DNA from: an uncultured Fibrobacter sp.
Lineage (GTDB): Bacteria; Fibrobacterota; Fibrobacteria; Fibrobacterales; Fibrobacteraceae
DNA: 51,053 nt
Assembly (NCBI GenBank): GCA_946414025.1
Contig: CAMKMX010000020.1
Location: 1-51,053, forward strand
Reading direction: 5' to 3'
Shown one piece after another: positions 25,899 through 33,660 of this stretch (positions are counted from its first letter, which is position 1; every line of letters starts with the position of its first letter). The notes beneath the pieces are model-generated. The model saw nothing but the letters and a program-made list of their open reading frames with translations. It was not told the DNA's origin and searched no databases. The position numbers were made by a program, and so were the translations under genes.

Positions 25899-27656
25899 AT
25901 GAAAAGAATCCTGAAAATTTTTAGGCGGCCGGAATTATATATTGCGCTTTTACTTGTAGTGGTGCTAGTGGTGCTGAAGGTTTCTGCGCCCGTCATAAAA
26001 AATGTTTCTCTGACAAGGCTGGGCAAAGAGAAAGAGGTCGTGCTCCCGATTATAATGGGCATGGGGAAAGGAGAAATTTTTTCTGTCCGTTTTGATTTGA
26101 ATACGGGATGGTACGATGGATTGGACCTTAAATTGGTTCCTGACGACTGCGTCTTGAGCATGTCTATAAACGGCAAGTCCGTAGATCCAAAGCAGTTTCC
26201 TGGCTACTGTGACTGGGCTGCCGGATTTAACTTGACAAGGGATGATTTTGAAAAAAATGTAGGGCCGGCAAAAGAATACAGTTTTGATTTAAAGATTCGG
26301 AACAATGGGGGAGCGGCAGGTTTGTCCGCCCTGATGAAGTCCGGCTCTTTCGGTTCTCGGGCTCTTTCTATTGTCGCCGCGCTTCTTTTTGGGTTACTTG
26401 TTTTCTTGATTGGTTCCCGCTTCCGGCTACATAAGGGAATCCTGTTGATTTTCTTGCTGGGACTGGCTTTGAGAGGGGTTTATTTCCAGAATACCAGTTA
26501 CAGCCAACGAGCCTACGATGTAGATGGCCATATTGAATATGTGGGAATTGTGGCAGATGAGCACCGCATTCCAGACAATAAGGAATGTTGGACTTGCTAC
26601 CACCCGCCCCTTTATTACCTGTCGGCAATACCCTTCTGGGAAGCCTCCTTCCTGTTCGATTATTCCAAGCCCAGAGCTCTCCAATGGTACAGTTTTATTA
26701 TGTCGGCTTTGGCTTTGATTTTCGGGCTATATTGCCTGCGCATGCTTTTGACGGGTGGGGGATTTTGGCTTGCCGCTCTACTTTGGACGTTCTGGCCGTC
26801 CCTTGTCATGATGTCCCCGAGGGTTACCAACGAAGCCATGTTTTGCATGGCGCATGTGATTTGTTTTTGGGCCATTCTGCGGTATATGGTTACAAAGAAT
26901 GGCGCCTATGTGATTTTATCAGTGGCTCTTGCGGCAATGGCCTATTGGGCGAAATCTACGGGAATCATCACCATCGCTACACTCGGATTGATGTTCCTTG
27001 TTTATTTTGTTCCTGGCAGATTGCTGTCTTTTGAACGTAAGAAAAAAACGGAGTATATTGGTCTTGTGCTGTTTTTGGCCCTTTGCGGCACTGTAGGCGG
27101 TCTTGTGTTGTTCAATCCCGATATTGTGGGGAACTCCAAGAATTTGAACAGCGCCTTGATTGTCGGTGCACAGCCGGGAAATATGCTTTATTTTGATTTG
27201 GAAAACTTCTTGACGCACCCCTATACTAGCGCCTGGGACGACAAAATGGGCAGGCAGTATTTCTTGAACTACTTGGCAAAGACATCCCTTTTCGGGGAAT
27301 TCCAATTGCTGAAAACGACGGCTGGGAACTGGCTGGCGTCCATTATCAGTATTTCGCTGTTAGGCCTTGTGGGGTTTGCCCTGGTGGGGCTCTGGCGAAT
27401 AAGATGGAATGCCAAGACTATTCTTTGCTTGGCTCAGGTAGTGATGTTTGTTGCGGCCGTGGCTGCATTACGGTTGAAATACCCTTATTCGTGCAGTAAT
27501 GATTTCCGTTTTATACTTCCGGTATTGATTCCCTGCATTTGTTTGTCGGTTGAAGGAATTTTTGCTGAGAACGGCTCTGCGCGTCGTCGAGTGGCGGGCG
27601 TATTCCTTGCATTGATTTTTAGCGGTTGCTCGGCAGCTCTAATGCTTTTGCTATAA
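25899..27656 (+). CDS. GT39/ArnT-like polytopic glycosyltransferase
   Basis: A 585-aa inner-membrane protein with an N-terminal anchor, a periplasmic segment (about 40-155) and about ten helices. The lipid-linked-sugar glycosyltransferase signature is visible as YDVDGHIEYVGIVADEHRIP and WTCYHPPLYYLSAIPFW, with the acidic Asp of the first loop and the HPPLYY block. It would transfer a sugar from a polyprenyl-phosphate donor on the periplasmic side. A+T-richer codon use than its neighbours is visible. Last gene of the GtrA operon. Confidence 0.75.
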   Translation: MKRILKIFRRPELYIALLLVVVLVVLKVSAPVIKNVSLTRLGKEKEVVLPIIMGMGKGEIFSVRFDLNTGWYDGLDLKLVPDDCVLSMSINGKSVDPKQFPGYCDWAAGFNLTRDDFEKNVGPAKEYSFDLKIRNNGGAAGLSALMKSGSFGSRALSIVAALLFGLLVFLIGSRFRLHKGILLIFLLGLALRGVYFQNTSYSQRAYDVDGHIEYVGIVADEHRIPDNKECWTCYHPPLYYLSAIPFWEASFLFDYSKPRALQWYSFIMSALALIFGLYCLRMLLTGGGFWLAALLWTFWPSLVMMSPRVTNEAMFCMAHVICFWAILRYMVTKNGAYVILSVALAAMAYWAKSTGIITIATLGLMFLVYFVPGRLLSFERKKKTEYIGLVLFLALCGTVGGLVLFNPDIVGNSKNLNSALIVGAQPGNMLYFDLENFLTHPYTSAWDDKMGRQYFLNYLAKTSLFGEFQLLKTTAGNWLASIISISLLGLVGFALVGLWRIRWNAKTILCLAQVVMFVAAVAALRLKYPYSCSNDFRFILPVLIPCICLSVEGIFAENGSARRRVAGVFLALIFSGCSAALMLLL

Positions 27657-27713
27657 ATTGGTCGTAAATTTCTCATTTTTGTATATTACCATTGCAAAGA
27701 TGAAGGTTTGAAA

Positions 27714-28451
27714 ATGCGATTGTTTTTGGTCATGTTGTGCGTGCTGTCGGTGTCGCTTTTGGCGCGGCCCATAAACGACGGCAATAAACTGTTCAAGAAC
27801 GGCGATTATGCCGGTGCCTTGGAAAAGTACATGAAGGCCCGTGAAGCGGAGCCTGCAAACCCGTTGTTGTTTTACAATATCGGCACTTGCCAGTACAGGC
27901 TCGGCAACTACGAAGAGGCCAAGAAAGAGCTTGAAAGCGCCGTGCGCATGCCGGATAAAAAGATGGCGGCGAAGGCGGCCTACAACCTGGCCAATACGCA
28001 TTTCCGCATGGGCGAGAAGGCTGCTGAAGGTAGCGAACGCATTGCCGCATGGCGTGAATCGGTTGCCTACCTGAAAAAGGCAATCGACTTGGACAATGGT
28101 TTTGAGAACGCGAAGAAGAACGTGGAAATCGTGCAGCGCAAGCTGAAAGAGGAACTGGACAAGCAAAAGCAGAACCAAGAACAGAATCAGGACCAAAACA
28201 ACGACCAGAAACAGCCGCCCCTGAGCGAAAAGGCGAAGGAAGTTCTGGCCCGTGCATTGCAGCTTTGCAAGGACGGCAAGTATGCCGAAGGCAAGGAAAT
28301 GCTGGAAAACCTGATTGCCGAAGACGAAACGGCTGGTCAGCTCAGCGGGCATGTGCAGCGCATTGATGACATTATCGAAATCAAGGCTGGCCGAAAGCCC
28401 AAGGCAAAGATTGACGCCAGCAACACCGACAACGACCTGGAGGTAATCTGA
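27714..28451 (+). CDS. Exported TPR protein (BatE/BatC-like)
   Basis: A 245-aa protein with a signal peptide (FLVMLCVLSVSLLARP). Three TPR motifs follow (GNKLFKNGDYAGALEKYMKA, PLLFYNIGTCQYRLGNYEEA, KAAYNLANTHFRMG), then a Gln/Asn/Asp-rich linker and a fourth helical pair. This resembles the TPR members of Bacteroidota bat (aerotolerance) operons, but no VWA or MoxR partner is visible here. The ATG at 27714 is preferred over TTG at 27708 because GAAGG lies 7 nt upstream. The stop overlaps the next start by 1 bp. Confidence 0.8.
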   Translation: MRLFLVMLCVLSVSLLARPINDGNKLFKNGDYAGALEKYMKAREAEPANPLLFYNIGTCQYRLGNYEEAKKELESAVRMPDKKMAAKAAYNLANTHFRMGEKAAEGSERIAAWRESVAYLKKAIDLDNGFENAKKNVEIVQRKLKEELDKQKQNQEQNQDQNNDQKQPPLSEKAKEVLARALQLCKDGKYAEGKEMLENLIAEDETAGQLSGHVQRIDDIIEIKAGRKPKAKIDASNTDNDLEVI

Positions 28452-29218
28452 TGAAGAGAAGTCTGTGGTCGGTGATTAGGTTGATAGGCCATAAACAGGA
28501 TTGCTGTCCCCGCATTTTTTCGTGTCATCCCCGCGAAGGCGGGAATCTCCCCTCTGTTTTGAACGTCCGTTTATTTGCTTTTTTTGCCGTTATGTTCTTA
28601 TCTGTCGCTGCCTTTGCCGCTCCCAAGTCGGCATCGGCCTACTACAGCGATGCGGCATTCCAGTATATTGAGAACCGCTTGCCCTCTGCAGAAATTACCT
28701 GTAACGAAGGCCTGCAATACTACCCCAACGATCAAAAATTGCAGATGCTCCTGGACCGTATTCACGAGGCCAAGGACGAGCAGAAAAACGAAAACAAGAA
28801 GAACGACAAGAACCAGGATAACAACCAGGACCAGAATCAAGACCAAAACCAGCAGGACCAGCAAAACCAGGACCAGAACGGCGAAGGCAATTCCAGCGGT
28901 TCAGAAAGTTCCTCAAGCGCTTCCGATGAGCAGGACCAGAACGGCAGCGGCCAGTCCAGCAGCTCGGATGCGGGAAGCTCCGGCAGCGAAGGCGGTGCCG
29001 GCGAACAGCCCGAACCTGAGCAGCCCGAAGAAGGCTCAAGCGACAGCCAGGGCGATTCCTCCAACGATGGCGCAGAGCCGGAAGAACAGCCTGTGCAGAT
29101 GGGAGAGATGAGCCCCGAAGAGGCGGCGCAACTCCTGAAAGATTTTGACGAACAGAACGGCGAACGCAAGCCCTGGAAACCTATCCGCGGCCAGGCTCGG
29201 CCAGCTAAGGACTGGTAA
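28451..29218 (+). CDS. Exported low-complexity protein with REP-derived N-terminal insert
   Basis: A 255-aa protein. The start is fixed by the TGATG overlap with the upstream TPR gene. MKRSLWSV begins like the signal of another gene in this window (MKRSFWSV, 43094), but about 30 residues follow before the hydrophobic core (VRLFAFFAVMFLSVAAFAAP). Those residues include SCHPREGGNLP, encoded by a REP-like palindrome. After a short TPR-like pair (YYSDAAFQYIENRLPSAEIT) come a K/N/D/Q-rich coil and a long Ser/Glu/Gln/Gly tract. Function unknown; probably works with the TPR partner. Confidence 0.75.
   Translation: MKRSLWSVIRLIGHKQDCCPRIFSCHPREGGNLPSVLNVRLFAFFAVMFLSVAAFAAPKSASAYYSDAAFQYIENRLPSAEITCNEGLQYYPNDQKLQMLLDRIHEAKDEQKNENKKNDKNQDNNQDQNQDQNQQDQQNQDQNGEGNSSGSESSSSASDEQDQNGSGQSSSSDAGSSGSEGGAGEQPEPEQPEEGSSDSQGDSSNDGAEPEEQPVQMGEMSPEEAAQLLKDFDEQNGERKPWKPIRGQARPAKDW
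28521..28552 (+). repeat. REP-like palindrome inside a signal-peptide region
   Basis: The stretch cgtgtcatccccgcgaaggc then gggaatctcccc matches, from memory, the common TCATCCCCGCGAAGGCGGG...ATCTCC dispersed repeat. It lies in frame 70 bp after the ATG. Confidence 0.65.
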
Positions 29219-29235
29219 GGTGAGGGCCTTTCCCA

Positions 29236-30624
29236 ATGCCCTCCCGCACCTTCGCCGCCATAGATTTAAAGTCTTTCTTTGCCTCGGTGGAATGTATCCT
29301 TCGGGGCCTCGACCCCCTAAAGGCGAAACTGGTGGTAGCCGACGAGAGCCGTACCGAAAAGACCATCTGCCTTGCGGTGACTCCAGCGTTGAAGGCCTAC
29401 GGGATTCCTGGACGGGCCCGGCTTTTCGAAGTGAACCAGAAGGTTCGCGAGGTGGAACGACGCACCGGCGAGAAGGTGGAGTTCTTGATTGCAAAACCCC
29501 AGATGGCAAGGTACGTGGAGTATTCTACCAGGGTCTATAACGTTTACCTCAAGTACGTGAGCGCCGAAGATATCCATTCATATTCCATCGACGAATGTTT
29601 CTTGGACTTGACAAAGTACCTCAAACTGTACAAGAAGACGGCACGGGAGCTGGTGAAGACCATCATCCAAGATGTTCTTGCCACCACGGGAATTACAGCC
29701 ACAGGCGGCATTGGCACGAACCTTTACCTGTGCAAGATTGCCATGGACATCATGGCAAAGCATGTAGAGGCGGATAGCGATGGCGTGCGCATCGCGGAAT
29801 TGGACGAGATGAGTTACCGCAGGCAACTGTGGGCCCACAAGCCCATTACCAATTTTTGGCAGGTGGGCCGTGGCATCGCTGCCAGGCTTGAAAAGTGCCA
29901 CCTGAACCGTGGGCGGGGAATCCACACCATGGGGGACATCGCCCGGGTAAGCGTCAAGGAGCCCGACGCCCTGTACAAGATGTTCGGCGTGAATGCGGAA
30001 ATCCTGATAGACCACGCCTGGGGTTACGAGCCTTGCACCATCGCAGACATCAAGAGGGCGAAACCCCAGTCACAAAGCATGGGAGAAGGCCAGGTGTTGC
30101 AGGACCCCTACCCCTTCGACAAGGCCCGCCTGGTGGTGCGGGAGATGGTAGATACGGTATCCATGCGCCTGGTGGAAAACGACCTGGTGGCCAAGGGCAT
30201 GGTGCTTACGGTAGGTTACGATAGGGAGAATGTGGACAAGGGAATTTACCACGGCGAAACGGTGCAGGATTTTTACGGACGCACAATCCCGAAACCCGCC
30301 CACGGCACGGCTTCTATCGGGCATTACACCAGTTCCCAGTCCGCCTTTGCCGAGGCGGTCATGCGGCTTTTCGATCGGATTGTAGACCCGCAACTGACGG
30401 TGCGCCGCCTGAACCTGGTGGCCATCGACGTGGTAGATGAAAGCAACCAGGGCTACGACCTGTTTACCGATGCCCAAAAGCAGGAGCGTGAAAAGAAACG
30501 CCTCAAGGCGGAACTGCTTATCAAGAAGCGCTTCGGTAAGAACGCCATCGTCAAGGGCATGGACCTGCAGGAGGGCGCCACCACCGTAGAGCGAAATGGA
30601 CAAATCGGAGGACACCGGGCGTAG
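29236..30624 (+). CDS. Y-family DNA polymerase (UmuC/UvrX-like)
   Basis: A 462-aa translesion polymerase. The N-terminal AAIDLKSFFASVECILRGLD supplies the first metal Asp and an aromatic steric gate (FF). The catalytic SIDECFLDLT is intact, followed by TGITATGGIGTNLYLCKIAM and a helix-hairpin-helix-like ARLEKCHLNRGRGIHTMGDI. The C-terminal little-finger region is present. It resembles the Firmicutes UvrX/YqjW branch, paired with a YolD-type gene, as here. No LexA box was identified by eye. It starts 17 bp after the previous gene, so it may be cotranscribed. Confidence 0.9.
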   Translation: MPSRTFAAIDLKSFFASVECILRGLDPLKAKLVVADESRTEKTICLAVTPALKAYGIPGRARLFEVNQKVREVERRTGEKVEFLIAKPQMARYVEYSTRVYNVYLKYVSAEDIHSYSIDECFLDLTKYLKLYKKTARELVKTIIQDVLATTGITATGGIGTNLYLCKIAMDIMAKHVEADSDGVRIAELDEMSYRRQLWAHKPITNFWQVGRGIAARLEKCHLNRGRGIHTMGDIARVSVKEPDALYKMFGVNAEILIDHAWGYEPCTIADIKRAKPQSQSMGEGQVLQDPYPFDKARLVVREMVDTVSMRLVENDLVAKGMVLTVGYDRENVDKGIYHGETVQDFYGRTIPKPAHGTASIGHYTSSQSAFAEAVMRLFDRIVDPQLTVRRLNLVAIDVVDESNQGYDLFTDAQKQEREKKRLKAELLIKKRFGKNAIVKGMDLQEGATTVERNGQIGGHRA

Positions 30625-30627
30625 TCA

Positions 30628-30733
30628 TGAGTTGTCAGTTGTGGGTTATGAGTTTTAATTATGGACTAAAACATTTTTGTACTTTTCTCAGAGGCGCATA
30701 GCGCCGACTCATGACTCGTGACTCAAGACTATT
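30628..30733. repeat. Inverted heptad element H with a triloop hairpin
   Basis: Left arm: tgagttg, tcagttg, tgggtta, tgagttt (30628-30655). Right arm: gactcat, gactcgt, gactcaa, gactatt (30706-30733). A hairpin ggcgc-ata-gcgcc (30693-30705) abuts the right arm. The GTG start of the next gene lies within the right arm. Confidence 0.8.
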
Positions 30734-30939
30734 CAGACATAATAGATCTGCCCTACCCGAGGGACGACTGGAATTTTCTCATGAAGCACCCCCGCATGAG
30801 CATGGAGTCCCGTGCGAAGATTTTCGCTCCCTTTGCGGCCCTGCGGGGCCACAGCACCGCTCTGGCCAAGACGGCAGAGCAGAAATTGGACGACGTGGCC
30901 CACGAATTGATGCTGGATGACCAGGAATTCGGGGCATAA
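30718..30939 (+). CDS. YolD-like small protein
   Basis: The 73-aa product reads YSDIIDLPYPRDDWNFLMKH then PRMSMESRAKIFAPFAAL and RGHSTALAKTAEQKLD. This matches the small proteins encoded next to Y-family polymerases in Firmicutes (YolD/YqjX type). Role uncertain; they are thought to accompany the polymerase. GTG at 30718 is the only start that keeps the conserved IIDLP N-terminus, and it lies inside heptad element H, so the first residues (MTQDYS) are repeat-encoded. No Shine-Dalgarno is visible. Confidence 0.75.
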   Translation: MTQDYSDIIDLPYPRDDWNFLMKHPRMSMESRAKIFAPFAALRGHSTALAKTAEQKLDDVAHELMLDDQEFGA

Positions 30940-31027
30940 ATTGGCTTTTTTTTGTATAAAATCGCAATTCTCGCCAAAAACAATTTTTTAAAACAATTCT
31001 TTTCTAGGAAAATTGGAGTTTCGTATA

Positions 31028-31033
31028 TATATT
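31028..31033 (+). promoter_or_regulatory. TATATT element abutting the GH9 start
   Basis: TATATT, 6 nt (taagtt), ATG; first T to A is 12 nt. The start is anchored by the signal peptide beginning at this ATG. Confidence 0.55.
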
Positions 31034-31039
31034 TAAGTT

Positions 31040-33343
31040 ATGCGCAAACTTTATTTTCCTCTTTTTCTAGGCGTGGCATCCATGGCGGGTGCTACCATCA
31101 ACTTCTATTACAATAATGCCGGTTATGATATCGGCGGCCCTGCGTCTGTTGTGGTTTACAGCAGCGAGGAACTTGAAGGAGCCGAGTGGCTTCTTATGAA
31201 AGCTTCCGAAGGAGGCTCCTATTCCGTAGGAAGGGGAAACTTTGGTGCTGGCACCAATCCCGACAATTGGGTTGCCAGTGGCAAATACTACACGATAGAG
31301 TTGCCCGCATCCACCGAAGAGGGGACCTACTTGCTTTCCACAACCGAGGGGGGAGCTCCCTGGGGTGATGTTATACCCACGAATTCGGGTGAATTCGACA
31401 TTGCGCCAAACAACCTTGCAGGCAAGACATTGGGACTGGTGCTCAATTATTTTTACAATGATCGAAGCCTGGCTACAGAACATACAAGTGTCCCGCTTTA
31501 TAATGGGAGTGCTTACATTGACGTACATGGAGGCTGGAGGGATGCTTCCGGTGACTATGGTACCTACCTTTCCCATTTGTCCTACGCCAACTACATGAAT
31601 CCTCAGCAGATTCCCTTGACCGTGTGGGCGCTTGCTCATGCACATGAGCATATCCCACAGGCGGTAGAAACGGCTACTGACAAAGCAGAATTTGCCGTTG
31701 ATGAATCGTTATGGGGCGCGGATTTTCTCATACGCATGTTGAATCCGGATGGATATTTCTACATGACTGTTTTTAATGAGTGGGGTAATGGATCTTGGAA
31801 TATTTGCGCTTTCACGGGTAGTGGCGGTAACATGTCCTCCAATTACCAGACTGCTTTCCGTGAAGGGGGCGGTATGGCCATTGCGGCCCTGGCCCGTGTG
31901 TCTATGCTTGGAAAAGATGGAGCTTATACTTCACAGCAGTACATCAATGCTGCAAAATGGGCGTTTGATCATCTAGACACCATGCAGACTTTGGGTGGAG
32001 ATTGTGCCTATTGCGATGACAAAAAGGAAAATATCATCGACGACTATACGGCCCTTATGGCGGCAACGGAACTTTCCATTGCCACAGGCCTGTCCAAATA
32101 CATGACCGCTGCTCGCAAGAGGGCGGAACACCTGATTGGCCGCCTGAGCGACGAAGGTTATTTCTGGAGCGATAACGACAAGACCAGGCCGTTTTACCAT
32201 GCTAGCGACGCCGGGCTTCCTGTGGTGGCTTTGCTTCGCTACATAGAAATGGAGAACAATATTGCGTATGAACCCTGCCCGCCAGAGGCAAATTGCATCA
32301 ATCCTGGCGAAGTCTTGATGAAAAAAGCCGCCGAAGCGGTCAAGAAGCACCTGGATTGGATGATTAGCGTGACGGACCGCCAAAACAACCCCTTTGGCTA
32401 CGCCAAACAGGTGGTTAAAACTGGCGGCAAAATCCAGACAAACTTCTTTATTCCCCACGATAATGAGACGGGTTATTGGTTTCAGGGCGAAAGTGCACGC
32501 CAGGGCTCCTTGGCCTCTGCGGCAATCTATGCCTCGAAGATGCTTGATTATGCCGATTCAGCTAAAGCGTTCCAGTATGCGGCGGATCAGCTGGACTGGA
32601 TTCTCGGAAAGAATCCGTATGGTGTTAGCATGATGAAGGGTGTTGGCACTAAGAATCCGCCGGTTTATCAGGGCTATTCAAGTACAACGTTTAAAGGCGG
32701 CATTGCCAATGGCATTACCGGCAAGAATATGGATGGTTCCGGCATTACCTGGGATAATGTATCGGATATTGCAAGTCAGCTTCGTTCTTTAGGAGAAAGT
32801 GACGCTAGCTGGCAGACCTGGCGCTGGGAAGAACAGTGGCTGCCCCATGCCACCTGGTACCTGATGGCCCTTGCGACCCGCTACGACGAACATCCGACGA
32901 AGGTTATCTTCCCGACATCAAGTTCCTCGAGCCAGGTCGGTAACAGTAGCTCCTCTAGCCAGACGGGAGGTTCTTCCAGCAGTTCTGCAGGGAATACGGA
33001 TGTCTCCAGCTCTTCTGGAAATTCAGATACGGATATTGAGGATATTGAGGATATTGACGAAAAGTCTTCCAGTTCCAGGAGCAGGGGAGGCAAGAAAACC
33101 GACGGCGTTTATCAGATTGCCTCCGTCGCAGGATTCTCGGTTCTGCAGTCCGGAAATACCCTGCAGGTAACCTTCGCCAATCCTGACCAGCGTAAGTTCC
33201 ACTTGATGGATGTGCATGGCCGTGTGGTGATGAACACCGTATTGTCGAACGCAAGCAATACGGTTCAGCTGTCCACGCTACCTAAGGGAGTCTACTTGGT
33301 GCATGTTCAGGGATTCGCCCCGAAGAGAATCGTGGTGAAGTAA
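31040..33343 (+). CDS. Secreted GH9 endoglucanase with sorting tail
   Basis: A 767-aa exported cellulase. The signal peptide is LYFPLFLGVASMAGA. An Ig-like N-terminal domain (about 20-130) precedes the GH9 (alpha/alpha)6 domain (about 140-620). GGWRDASGDYGTYLSHLSY holds the catalytic aspartates Asp168 and Asp172 in the DASGD form of the family. HDNETGYWFQGESARQGSLA and WQTWRWEEQW (Glu597/Glu598) carry the C-terminal active-site residues. A Ser-rich linker and an acidic DIEDIEDIDE stretch lead to a C-terminal sorting tail (LMDVHGRVVM, LPKGVYLVHVQG). It should cut beta-1,4-glucans outside the cell. Confidence 0.92.
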   Translation: MRKLYFPLFLGVASMAGATINFYYNNAGYDIGGPASVVVYSSEELEGAEWLLMKASEGGSYSVGRGNFGAGTNPDNWVASGKYYTIELPASTEEGTYLLSTTEGGAPWGDVIPTNSGEFDIAPNNLAGKTLGLVLNYFYNDRSLATEHTSVPLYNGSAYIDVHGGWRDASGDYGTYLSHLSYANYMNPQQIPLTVWALAHAHEHIPQAVETATDKAEFAVDESLWGADFLIRMLNPDGYFYMTVFNEWGNGSWNICAFTGSGGNMSSNYQTAFREGGGMAIAALARVSMLGKDGAYTSQQYINAAKWAFDHLDTMQTLGGDCAYCDDKKENIIDDYTALMAATELSIATGLSKYMTAARKRAEHLIGRLSDEGYFWSDNDKTRPFYHASDAGLPVVALLRYIEMENNIAYEPCPPEANCINPGEVLMKKAAEAVKKHLDWMISVTDRQNNPFGYAKQVVKTGGKIQTNFFIPHDNETGYWFQGESARQGSLASAAIYASKMLDYADSAKAFQYAADQLDWILGKNPYGVSMMKGVGTKNPPVYQGYSSTTFKGGIANGITGKNMDGSGITWDNVSDIASQLRSLGESDASWQTWRWEEQWLPHATWYLMALATRYDEHPTKVIFPTSSSSSQVGNSSSSSQTGGSSSSSAGNTDVSSSSGNSDTDIEDIEDIDEKSSSSRSRGGKKTDGVYQIASVAGFSVLQSGNTLQVTFANPDQRKFHLMDVHGRVVMNTVLSNASNTVQLSTLPKGVYLVHVQGFAPKRIVVK

Positions 33344-33352
33344 CCCCTCTTT

Positions 33353-33378
33353 CGTCATCCTCGCGAATGCGAGGATCT
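33353..33378. repeat. REP-like palindrome
   Basis: Stem atcctcgc/gcgaggat with loop gaat, in the REP form CGTCATCC...GGATCT. It lies between the GH9 stop and the terminator. Confidence 0.65.
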
Positions 33379-33382
33379 AAAA

Positions 33383-33406
33383 AAGCCCCCGATATATCGG
33401 GGGCTT
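33383..33406. terminator. Intrinsic terminator between convergent GH9 and GH74 genes
   Basis: A perfect 24-bp palindrome built on agcccccgat/atcgggggct. On the minus strand it is followed by TTTTTTAGA, so it best terminates the GH74 gene; it may also stop GH9 transcription, though the plus-side T-tract is poor. Confidence 0.85.
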
Positions 33407-33429
33407 CGCTTGTATTTGCAATTTTGTAC

Positions 33430-33660
33430 TTATTTCAGGCGTACAGTCTTGACCAGCTTCTGGCTGCCCTGACGGATGACCAGGAAGGCGGTACCCTGAT
33501 AGTTTGTTTCCAATGAAACGCTGTTGACGCCGCGGGTGAAGTTCACATTCTTGCTTGCAATTACCTGGCCCAGGCTGTTCATGAGCGAGACCGTCGTGCG
33601 GCCTGCGGTAAGGGCGCTGAACGTGGCCGTAATGGCCCCGCGATCAACGGCGAAGTGGAC
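33430..33660 (-). repeat. C-terminal tail module, copy 1 (GH74)
   Basis: This stretch and 36341-36571 are near-identical at base level, including SLMNSLGQVIASKNVN and TAFLVIRQGSQKLVK. Two unrelated enzymes share the same tail, whereas the neighbouring GH9 has a different one. Confidence 0.85.

Noticed and set aside
31541..31555. Damaged GH9 active site (DASGD instead of DAGD)
   Set aside because: The one-residue longer DASGD form, as I recall, occurs in a known GH9 branch with the same YLSHLSYANYMNPQQ context.
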